From: a candidate division SR1 bacterium
GTDB taxonomy: Bacteria; Patescibacteriota; Gracilibacteria; Absconditabacterales; Absconditicoccaceae
NCBI GenBank assembly: GCA_025997135.1
Contig: BNUE01000030.1
Coordinates: 1 to 14,323, forward strand
Direction of reading: 5' to 3'
Length of the DNA stretch: 14,323 bases
The translations under genes and the position numbers were made by a program. This document shows positions 7,871 to 14,323 of this stretch, piece after piece; the stretch's first letter is position 1; each line of letters opens with the position of its first letter. Below the pieces are notes generated by a model. That model searched no databases. It was given only the letters and a program-made list of their open reading frames with translations, and was not told the origin of the DNA.

Positions 7871-8962
7871 ATGGCAAAAACAACTACCGCACCACAGGGT
7901 TTACAGGATGCTTTGGCGAGCATCGAAAAACAGTTCTGAAAATGAGCTGTGATTAGGATGTGAGATCATTCCAATTTTGGACTAGTAAATACCTTTCATA
8001 GTGGATCATACGTGCTGGATCTTATTCTCTGAGGCGGATATCCTGAGGGGAGAGTCGTTGAGATTTACTGACCAGAATCATCAGGTAAAACTACAGTAGC
8101 TCTGCATGCTATCGCAGAAATCCAAAAGAGATGAGAACTAGCTGCTTTTATAGATGCTGAGCATGCTCTAGATCCTCATTATGCTCGTAAGTTATGAGTA
8201 AATATTGATGAATTATTCTTGTCTCAGCCAGACTGTGGAGAACAGGCTCTACAAATCGCTGAAGAACTCGCAAAATCTGGAAATATCAAGCTAATCGTTA
8301 TCGATTCTGTAGCTGCACTTACTCCTAGAGCAGAAGTAGAATGAGATATGTGAGATAGTTTTATGGGATTACAGGCTAGGATGATGTCTCAATGACTCAG
8401 AAAGCTGACTTCAGTACTAGCCAAATCAGGCACTACATGTATTTTTATCAATCAGATTAGAATGAAAATTGGTGTTCTGTTTGGTAATCCTGAGACGACA
8501 AGTGGTGGAAATGCACTCAAATTCTTTGCATCTCAGAGGATAGAGATCAGACGCTGAGATAAAATCATGGAAGACAAAGAGCAAATCGGTTATTTAGCCA
8601 AGATTAAAGTTGCTAAAAATAAAATTGCTGCTCCATTCAAAACCGCCGAACTCCCTGTGAAATGGAAGATATGATATGACAAAACTACAGATATTATTGA
8701 GGCAGGTGTTTTGCTAAAATTGATCACAAAGGCTGGAGCATTTTATACGCTCTGAACTCAGAAATTTCAGTGAAAAGAAAAATTGAGCCAATATCTTGAG
8801 AATGATCCAAAAGCTTTAGCTGATCTATCCAAAAAAATTGAGACAGATATAAAAGATATGAGAACTGGTAAAAAAGTCCTAGATGATGAAGTTTTCGATA
8901 CACTAGAAGCTGTGGCTGAGGCTGTAGCTGAGGAGACTACTGGAGTAGAAAGTGAAGGATAA
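7871..8962 (+). CDS. recA: Recombinase RecA, 363 aa
   Basis: ATP-dependent strand-exchange protein for homologous recombination and repair. The protein aligns by eye along its whole length: EKQFGKGAVIRMGD, Walker A GPESSGKT (67-74), [22 protein letters not shown], Walker [22 protein letters not shown], loop L1, [11 protein letters not shown], loop L2 [13 protein letters not shown]. It ends in an acidic tail ([10 protein letters not shown]). Fourteen in-frame TGA codons fall on Gly positions, including the first Gly of Walker A and both Gly of QFGKG, which is the cleanest proof of the genetic code here. Length is normal (E. coli 353). A minor difference is MSQGLRKLT, where most RecA have MSQALRKLT. 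The start is ATG 7871 with no Shine-Dalgarno (CTATACAG before ATG). Monocistronic, ended by the 9062-9090 terminator. Confidence 0.97.
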
Positions 8963-9060
8963 TTGATCTGAAGAATGTGAATTGAAGAATAATTAAAAAA
9001 ATTTAAGGTTATTTTAAGGTTGATGAGTATAATGAAAGAATAGAAAGTTTTTTTAAGAAA

Positions 9061-9090
9061 AGATGGGAAATAAAACTCCCATCCTTTTTT
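9061..9090. terminator. Bidirectional terminator between recA and the CAP lipoprotein gene
   Basis: A perfect 7-bp stem GATGGGA (9062-9068) / TCCCATC (9077-9083) with an 8-nt loop is followed by T6 (9085-9090) on the plus strand and, on the minus strand, by TTTTCTT. It serves both convergent genes and touches the minus-strand TAA (9091-9089). The rest of 8963-9061 holds only short direct repeats (TTTAAGGTT at 9002-9010 and 9013-9021) and no gene. Confidence 0.8.
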
Positions 9091-9790
9091 ATTGCATCAT
9101 TATGCAAATATAGTGTGCAACTCCTATTTGGCATACACCAATGCCGATTTTCGTGAGACCAGGCTCTAAAATAGTTTTTCTGTGTCCTTTATTTTTCACA
9201 CCGTGATCAATAATAAATGATATTATTGCAGTTTCACCTGCTGAAAGATGGAACTCCATCCCAATACATTCATGGAAACTTGAGAAAGCTGGCATTTTAC
9301 CACCAATTTTAAGAAACCAATACTCTATAGGATTACCATCTGGAGAGACATGACTGAAATAATTACGCTCTACCATATCTATTACTTTACACTCTGCAGC
9401 GTATGCGAGCATAGAATCCCAGGTCAATAACGGTCTTTTCTCAAGATTTTGAAGTGTTTTTAGCTCTGGATCATTTACTTTGTCTGCAAATTCTAATAGA
9501 GTATAAGCAGGCAATAAGACATTGAACTCTTTTTTCTGAGTGAGATAATCGTTGACTCCTTTTGAGATTAAAATTGGGTTTGATCTCAGTGTATTGAGAT
9601 AATTGAACGCCTGTTTAGCTAAATCAAAGTCTAGCATATCTAAATGCTGTTCTCTAATCTCTTGGCGAATGATTTTCTGCTTTTTGTTAGCTGTTTTTTT
9701 ATCTATTTTATTTGATCCGCACGATGATAAAGCCATAATAATCAGCATTATCACACAGATTTTTATGAGTTTGATAATTTTGTTTTTCAT
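9089..9790 (-). CDS. CAP-domain (SCP/PR1-like) lipoprotein, 233 aa
   Basis: This is a secreted, lipid-anchored CAP-superfamily protein. The N-terminus has a Lys-rich n-region, a hydrophobic core and lipobox LSSC with Cys24 as the lipidation site. CAP features from about residue 60 onward are LTWDSMLAYAAECKVIDMVERNYFSHVSPDGNP, broken here at about 122-154, then AGETAIISFIIDHG and GHRKTILEPGLTKIGIGV near the C-terminus. Length fits bacterial CAP proteins (YkwD-like); their function is mostly unknown. A -10 TATAAT and a good GGAGA site 6 nt before ATG 9790 support this start and an independent promoter. The gene is odd for this genome: all 13 glycines use GGN codons and none TGA, and it has a Shine-Dalgarno. 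Recent acquisition from a standard-code organism is one explanation. Confidence 0.88.
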   Translation of the reverse strand: MKNKIIKLIKICVIMLIIMALSSCGSNKIDKKTANKKQKIIRQEIREQHLDMLDFDLAKQAFNYLNTLRSNPILISKGVNDYLTQKKEFNVLLPAYTLLEFADKVNDPELKTLQNLEKRPLLTWDSMLAYAAECKVIDMVERNYFSHVSPDGNPIEYWFLKIGGKMPAFSSFHECIGMEFHLSAGETAIISFIIDHGVKNKGHRKTILEPGLTKIGIGVCQIGVAHYICIMMQ

Positions 9791-9796
9791 TTGTTT

Positions 9797-9825
9797 TCTC
9801 CGTTTTTTTATTGATTGTAATTATA
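9797..9825 (-). promoter_or_regulatory. -10 box and Shine-Dalgarno of the CAP lipoprotein gene
   Basis: On the minus strand there is a perfect TATAAT (9820-9825) with no convincing -35 at 16-18 nt, then CGGAGA (9797-9802) 6 nt before ATG 9790. The gap to the upstream permease stop is only 63 bp, so some read-through from the permease gene is possible. Confidence 0.55.
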
Positions 9826-9853
9826 TTTTTGTGTAAATCAACAAAAAGAATGG

Positions 9854-11068
9854 TTATTCTCGCCTCAGTGCATCAATAACTGGTAATTTTGCAGCTCTCC
9901 TCGCAGGTAAAATACCAAAGATAATTCAAGTAATAGAAGTGATTACTAAGGCTAAAATAATAATATTTGGTGTGATCAGCACTGATAAATTCATCGACTC
10001 ACCGTATCTGTTTATCAGAAATTCCGCCCCATAGCTAAGAATTATAGCGATTATTCAGCCCAAGAGTGTAATCAAGATACTTTCAGTCAAAAACTGGATC
10101 ATAATGTCGATTTTTAGAGCTCAAATTGCCTTACGAATTCAGATTTCTCTGGTTCTTTCTGTGACTGAGACTAGCATAATATTCATTACACCGATTCCTC
10201 AGACTAGAAGAGAGATTGAACCAATAGCCAGAAGGAGATAATTCATCATTTTTTGTTGTTCCTTCATCTCGTCTATGTATTTGGAGAAGCTGTCTATCGT
10301 GAAGTTTAGCTCAGAAATATGGGACAGGCCGAAATATTTCATCAGAGCGTATGAAATTCTCTTTTGCCAAAGGACATTATCAGCAGTAGGCGAAAGATAT
10401 ATCGTAAGGGAAGATAGTGCTGCCCTTTGTGGAAATTTCAGCTGAAATGTCGAAAAAGGTATTCGTGCCTCGTAATTTTTCCAATCTCAGCCATCTTCAA
10501 ATTGATTTTTGACAACTCATATAACTGCAAAATTCTTGCCTCAAATCACGATTTTTTCGCCAATTGGATTTTTGGAGCCGAAAAATGCAGTCGAAACATC
10601 TTCACCTAGAACTGCAACCATCTCGGCATTCTCATACTGACTAGGAGTAAAGAAGGAACCAAAAAGTAACTCTCTATCAACATTGTCAAAATATGACTTC
10701 GGAACTCAATAATAGCTCATCCCATCGTATCCGCCTCGCTGAGATTTTATATTTAGCTGCATATAGTTGGATGCCATATATGATATTTTATCTTTTAATT
10801 CAGGAAAAGAGGTTTCTAAAAAGCTGACAGTATCGGTCGTGAGAGTTAGTTTTTTCTGCTCTGGCTTTCGTCATTCGTAGATCTGTAATTGATTTTTGGC
10901 TAAATCACCAAGGGATTCCATCAGTTTTTTTTCTGCTCATTGTCAAATTCCCAGCATCACAACTACCGAAACTATGCCAATTACAATACCTAAGATACTA
11001 AGAAAAGATCTCATCGTATTCCCTCTGATCGTATTTCGTGCTTCTTTGAAGTATTTTAGTAAATTCAT
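9854..11068 (-). CDS. MacB/FtsX-family ABC transporter permease, 404 aa
   Basis: Membrane subunit of a MacB-type (mechanotransmission) ABC system. The order is TM1 (about 21-43, SFLSILGIVIGIVSVVVMLGIG, split here), an extracytoplasmic MacB_PCD-type domain (about 45-265), and three C-terminal TM segments with family motifs [21 protein letters not shown] (split around 285-305), IRKAIGA and ILPARRAAKLPVIDALR at the end. Twelve TGA codons encode Gly, several in those motifs. Length matches permeases that lack a fused ATPase. No ATP-binding subunit or membrane-fusion protein is adjacent: the minus-strand neighbour is the CAP lipoprotein 63 bp downstream, and serS is divergent upstream. The partner ATPase must be encoded elsewhere. 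Substrate unknown; MacB relatives export peptides or lipoproteins or transmit force to cell-wall enzymes. ATG 11068 has a good promoter and no Shine-Dalgarno. Confidence 0.9.
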
Positions 11069-11099
11069 CGTTTGGAAGTGGTTATTAAATCTGATGATA

Positions 11100-11127
11100 A
11101 TTATATTAAAAAAGCAAAAGAAAGCAA
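11100..11127 (-). promoter_or_regulatory. Promoter of the MacB-type permease gene
   Basis: On the minus strand, -35 TTGCTT (11122-11127) and a perfect -10 TATAAT (11100-11105) are 16 nt apart. Predicted leader is about 25 nt. The remainder of the divergent gap to serS (11128-11238) is AT-rich with a short direct repeat (AAAAATTAG twice) and no clear serS promoter. Confidence 0.6.
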
Positions 11128-11238
11128 GGAAGAAAAATTAGTAAAAATTAGCTCAAAATTTTAGTTTTTCGCTTGCAATTATCTAGAAAACAATTATTTT
11201 ATAGTCAGACTTTTGTTTCTTTATTTAAAAAAATATAG

Positions 11239-12471
11239 ATGCTTGATCTAAAAAAAGTTCGTGAGAATCTATTACAATACCGCTGAGACCTACAAAAAAG
11301 AGGTTCTAATTTTGATGTAGACAAGATTTTTCAGCTGGACGATGAGAGGAAAATGCTTCAGCAAAAAATTGACGCATTGAAATCCCAGCAAAAACAGCTT
11401 GCTACCGAGCAAAATTATGAATGAGCAAAAGCTTTGAAAGTGGAAATTCAGACATTGGAAGCTGACTTTGCAGATAATCAGACAATACTGCGTACTTTTC
11501 AGCTCAAGATGCCAAATTTTCTCTCTCCTGGTGTGCCTGAGTGAAGAGATGAAACAGAAAATGTAGAGATTAGGCAAGTTTGAACAATTCCAACATTTGA
11601 TTTTCCAGCTCTAGACCATATATCTCTGATGAAAAAACATGATATGGTCGACATAGAGAGATGAGTAAAATTAGCTGGCGCAAGATCATATTTTCTCAAA
11701 AATGATGGAATGCTACTGGAACAGGCAGTCTTACAGTTCGCTCTCCAGAAACTCGTCAAAAAAGGCTTTACGCCATTTTCAGTACCAAATATTGTAAATA
11801 CAGATTGCCTAGTCTGAACCTGATATTTTCCGTGATGAGAGGAAGATGCTTATCGACTAGAGAGAGATGATCAGTGGATGATAGCGACTGCAGAGATTCC
11901 GCTCACTTCATACTATTCTGGTGAAATACTGACATCCTCAGATCTTCCCAAAAAATTAGTCTGACTGTCTCCATGTTATCGCCGTGAGGCAGGCACTTAT
12001 GGCAAAGACACCTCAGGTCTATATAGAGTTCATCAGTTTATGAAAGTCGAACAAGTAGTTATATTAACAGAAGATGTCGCGATGTCAGATCAATTTCATG
12101 CTCAGATATTAGCAAATTCCGAAGAAGTCATCCAAGAATTGGGGCTTCCATACCGTGTATTACAGTTATGTTCTGGTGATTTAGCTATATGAAAGTATGA
12201 CTCTCATGATATAGAATGCTGGATGCCATCTCGTAATGCGTATGGCGAAACTCACAGTGCGACTTCATTTCTAGATTTTCAGGCTCGTAGACTCAATCTT
12301 CGCTATCGTGATGAGGACTGAACTATCAAATATTGCTATACTATGAATAATACTGTAGTCGCTACCCCAAGGATTCTAATTTCGCTTATAGAAAATAATC
12401 AAACAATAGACGGTAAAATTAGAGTTCCTGCAGTTCTGCAGCCCTTTATGGGTAAGGAAGTAATCGGATAA
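11239..12471 (+). CDS. serS: Seryl-tRNA synthetase, 410 aa
   Basis: Class II synthetase charging tRNA-Ser. The N-terminal coiled-coil arm covers about residues 1-105 ([10 protein letters not shown] start, typical of the family). The catalytic core has [10 protein letters not shown], motif 2 [21 protein letters not shown] (from about 247, split here as one run of the fingerprint), [33 protein letters not shown] and motif 3 with [12 protein letters not shown]. The end [15 protein letters not shown] matches the usual C-terminus, so TAA 12469-12471 is the true stop. Twelve TGA codons encode Gly, including one in VGLSPCYR and one in LAIGKYD. Motif 3 reads [13 protein letters not shown] where many SerRS have HTLNGSG..., a noticeable but not disabling difference. 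ATG 11239 is preceded by AAATATAG without a Shine-Dalgarno. It heads a plus-strand run with the two genes that follow. Confidence 0.95.
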
Positions 12472-12569
12472 TCTACAAAAAACTACAAAATCTCGATAAA
12501 CCGCTCTATAACAGTCCAAATGGTGCAGTAGAAAACGCAAATTCATTTTATTTGCTCACCCGTACTACC

Positions 12570-12902
12570 ATGAAACATGATTCTTTGGTTAGAGATTTAC
12601 ATCCACAGCATGCAAAAAAGCAGAATAGAAACTGCGTCTATCGTAATGCCACCCCTGCAGAGACTCACAAAGCTTTGCTAAAGACCTTTTATACTGATGT
12701 TAAGGGCTTTTTGAATGCTACACAGGTCGCAGACAAGGCTGAAAAATTAGCCGATCTACATGAAGTTGTAGAGCATCTGATGGATTATTATGGCCTCCCT
12801 CATGAAGAGATCCGTATGATCAAGGAAAAAAAGAGACAGGAATTCTGAAGTTTCGACAATAAAATCATCCTCGAGGAGGAGATAATGATTGTAGAGAGAT
12901 AG
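12570..12902 (+). CDS. MazG-like / phosphoribosyl-ATP pyrophosphohydrolase-like protein, 110 aa
   Basis: It resembles the small all-alpha NTP pyrophosphohydrolases annotated as phosphoribosyl-ATP pyrophosphohydrolase-like. Shared features are SLVRDLHP near the start (family: NKLVRD), KAEKLADLHEVVEHLMDYYG (family: EELADVLEV...), and KKKRQEFGSFDNKIILEEE at the end, where the Gly is a TGA codon. Its metal-binding acids look degenerate: the first ExxE helix reads YTDVKGF and the second ExxD reads KLAD with Glu one residue early, so activity is uncertain. ATG 12570 is chosen because LVRD normally lies close to the N-terminus. The same frame stays open and looks coding back to about 12456, but no ATG or GTG is there; only a TTG at 12552. 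The gap to serS is 98 bp, and the gene likely shares its transcript. Confidence 0.65.
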
Positions 12903-12957
12903 CTGAAGCATTATTAACTGTTTAAATTACAAAATTTACTTAAAAGCTCCTTTTTGT

Positions 12958-13455
12958 ATGATGAAATTTCGACAATTTATTACTAAATTTGGAAGCTATT
13001 TGGCTTCATTATTGGCACTACCATATTTACTTATCGTTTGGAGAGATATTATTAAATGAGATCCTAGAGGTGCCTGGACATTATTTGGCATATTAGCGTT
13101 ATGTTTTATCGTTCCTCTAGGGTTAGCTGGATTAACCAAGGTTTTTTTCTTTCGTCATCGTCCAAAACCTATGCAAACAGGAAATCGATACAAAAGGCTG
13201 ATGGCAGGTAGTTTTCCTAGTATGCACACAATTACTGTGATGACTTTCTGGATTTTAGCGACTTTAGTTTTTGCCGATACTCCGTGATTCTGGTGGATGT
13301 TTTGTTTTTATGGAGTTATCGCTATTTTGGTGATGATCTCTAGAGTTGTATTAAAAAAACATTTCGTACACGATGTCATCTGAGGGATTGCATATACGAT
13401 TATTGGGTTGATGATAGTATATAAGTGCTTTTTTCCGTTTTTGTTTCCTGTTTAG
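12958..13455 (+). CDS. PAP2-family membrane phosphatase, 165 aa
   Basis: Integral-membrane acid phosphatase of the PAP2 family, which dephosphorylates lipid substrates such as phosphatidic acid, phosphatidylglycerophosphate or undecaprenyl pyrophosphate. All three signature motifs are intact: KX6RP (Lys61 to Arg68-Pro69), PSMH (87-90) and SRX5HX3D (Ser128-Arg129, His135, Asp139). Four to five hydrophobic segments surround them. Three TGA codons encode Gly, one in HDVIGG directly after motif 3. The start ATGATG at 12958 has no Shine-Dalgarno. It lies 55 bp after the MazG-like gene, suggesting one transcript with serS. In a cell-wall context recycling of undecaprenyl pyrophosphate is plausible, but the sequence does not fix the substrate. 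The TAG stop (13453-13455) interlocks with the TAA of the convergent gene. Confidence 0.92.
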
Positions 13456-14297
13456 ATATTATTTACTGGTGCTTCAGGACTTACAACTGGGATTTCAACT
13501 GGTGTTTCTACTGGAGTCTCAAGTGACGTTTCCACTTGTGCAGGAGAAGCCACTGGAGTATCTGACAACTCATTTAATATTGAAGAAGTAATAGGAGTTT
13601 CAACTGGGGTCTCAGCTGGTGCAGGTGTTTCTACTGGAGTCTCAAGTGGTGCCTCAACTGGTTTTTGGATTTCTCATAGATTAACTTCATTTTCATTTTT
13701 GATTTCATGTACTACATCTGATACTTTGTCAGTGATGGAATCTAGTGTTTGACCGACTTTGGCTGTGGCTGTAGATCATAGGTCCATCGCCTTGTCTGTG
13801 AATTCATTCATCTTTTCTGCGACTGAATTTAGACTATCGCCTGCGACAGACTGCACCGTATCTTTGCCAATCTCTACTGCACTGCTGATAGTTTGTTTAC
13901 CAGCATCTACGACACCAGTACCAGCCGTCACAGCTGATGAAACCGTAGTCGAAGCGATTTCTTTTGTCGCTCAGACAATATTTTGGATAACGGATCAGCT
14001 TTGATTGTTTTGTACTGCTTCTCAGATTCACTGAGTAAGATTTGTACCTGTATTTACCGCTGTAGTAGCGACATTTCATATAACATTCGCTCATGTCTGG
14101 ATGGTTTTGCCTGCGATATCGGTCGTTTTGGTAAAAATGGAGCTAACCTTGGATACTAACTTTCAGAAGAAGCTAGGTTCAGCAGGAGGATTGACTGGTG
14201 CAGGAGAAGCCACTGGAGATGAAGGAGTAGGGACTGCCTGAGTAGTAGGTATGTTTTCAGCTACTGGAGCTGAGGAAATTGCTTGATTTTCTGGCAT
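13452..14297 (-). CDS. Low-complexity amphipathic protein with Pro/Glu/Thr repeat tails, 281 aa
   Basis: No enzyme motif is recognised. Residues 1-42 are Pro/Ala/Ser-rich and disordered (SSPVASPAPVNPP). The middle (about 43-205) is built of Thr/Val/Ala/Gly/Lys-rich 11-residue-like helical units (KTTDIAGKTIQTGANVIG, ITDKVSDVVHEIK) resembling apolipoprotein, LEA or phasin-like amphipathic helices, which could lie on membranes or fill a stress role. The C-terminal 75 residues repeat PVETP, LETP and AETP units. Nine TGA codons encode Gly, nearly all in the helical middle. No signal peptide or TM segment is visible, so it is probably cytoplasmic or exported by another route. Two longer DNA repeats lie inside. 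The start is ATG 14297, with no clear Shine-Dalgarno. TAA 13454-13452 overlaps the PAP2 stop. Confidence 0.82.
13501..13648. repeat. 25-bp in-frame direct repeat coding for the ETPVETP tail
   Basis: The same 25 bases, beginning GGTGTTTCTACTGGAGTC, occur at 13501-13525 and 13624-13648, 123 bp (41 codons) apart. They encode the LETPVETP unit of the 281-aa protein. Shorter degenerate copies lie between them. Confidence 0.85.
13538..14218. repeat. 21-bp repeat at both ends of the 281-aa gene
   Basis: A 21-base block containing GCAGGAGAAGCCACTGG occurs at 13538-13558 and 14198-14218, 660 bp (220 codons) apart and in frame. Both copies encode TPVASPA/SPVASPA, linking the N- and C-terminal Pro-rich tails by duplication. 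Confidence 0.85.
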
Positions 14298-14323
14298 CTT
14301 TTGAAGTATAGAAAGCTAAAACT

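Noticed and set aside
7871..8962. recA as a pseudogene with 14 stop codons, or TGA as Trp/selenocysteine
   Set aside because: All 14 TGA codons fall on Gly positions of an otherwise intact RecA. Trp is encoded by TGG here, and no Sec-type context is needed.
9603..9836. Plus-strand 77-aa hydrophobic open frame
   Set aside because: It is antisense to the CAP lipoprotein signal region; its hydrophobic residues mirror that A/T-rich sequence.
1409..11222. Similar TCAGACTTTT-TTTCT strings at about 1409 and 11206
   Set aside because: The match is short and AT-rich, in opposite contexts, and could easily be chance.
11290..11759. Two overlapping minus-strand open frames
   Set aside because: Both are antisense to serS, which is certain from its motifs.
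13456..13680. Possible CRISPR-like spaced repeats
   Set aside because: Repeats are in frame, unevenly spaced and encode Pro/Glu/Thr units of a protein; there are no unique spacers of even length.
13759..14094. Small open frames on both strands
   Set aside because: They are alternative frames of the repeat-rich 281-aa gene; the plus-strand Ser/Val/Ala content is a mirror of its codons.

Overview
This window comes from a low-GC bacterium that reads UGA as glycine (translation table 25). That points to the Gracilibacteria (BD1-5) or Absconditabacteria (SR1) in the Patescibacteria/CPR; the window does not decide between them. Read with the standard code, almost every gene looks shattered. Read with TGA = Gly, twelve of fourteen genes become full length, and roughly 110 in-frame TGA codons appear, many at family-invariant glycines (RecA Walker A, AMP phosphorylase KHSIGG, the MacB-type permease GGIGVMN, SerRS, PAP2). 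TAA and TAG are the only stops used, and TGG still encodes Trp.

Layout, left to right. 1-1338 (-): archaeal/CPR-type AMP phosphorylase, cut at the window edge. 1586-2074 (+): an unrecognised charged 162-aa protein. 2123-2515 (-): a small membrane-anchored coiled-coil protein. 2626-3210 and 3295-5442 (+): two single-pass membrane proteins, the second with a PP2C-like cytoplasmic part, one TM segment and a probable beta-propeller outside. They converge on a minus-strand pair: 7616-6867 (HEPN-like RNHISH segment plus CBS domains) and 6866-5439 (two peptidoglycan-binding motifs plus NlpC/P60). 7871-8962 (+): recA. 9790-9089 (-): a CAP-domain lipoprotein. 11068-9854 (-): a MacB/FtsX-type ABC permease without an adjacent ATPase. 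11239-12471 (+): serS, followed by a MazG-like pyrophosphohydrolase relative (12570-12902) and a PAP2 phosphatase (12958-13455). 14297-13452 (-): a low-complexity amphipathic protein with Pro/Glu/Thr repeat tails.

The content mixes core functions (recA, serS) with nucleotide salvage and several envelope proteins (CAP lipoprotein, NlpC/P60 enzyme, permease, PAP2 phosphatase, receptor-like protein). This suits an episymbiont with much surface interaction, though that is inference. No tRNA, rRNA, CRISPR array or mobile element was seen. Most starts lack a Shine-Dalgarno sequence. The two genes that have one (1586 and the CAP lipoprotein) are also the only two without a TGA-glycine codon. Both convergent gene pairs without a terminator between them overlap by exactly four bases, with the two stop codons interlocked in CTAA/TTAG.
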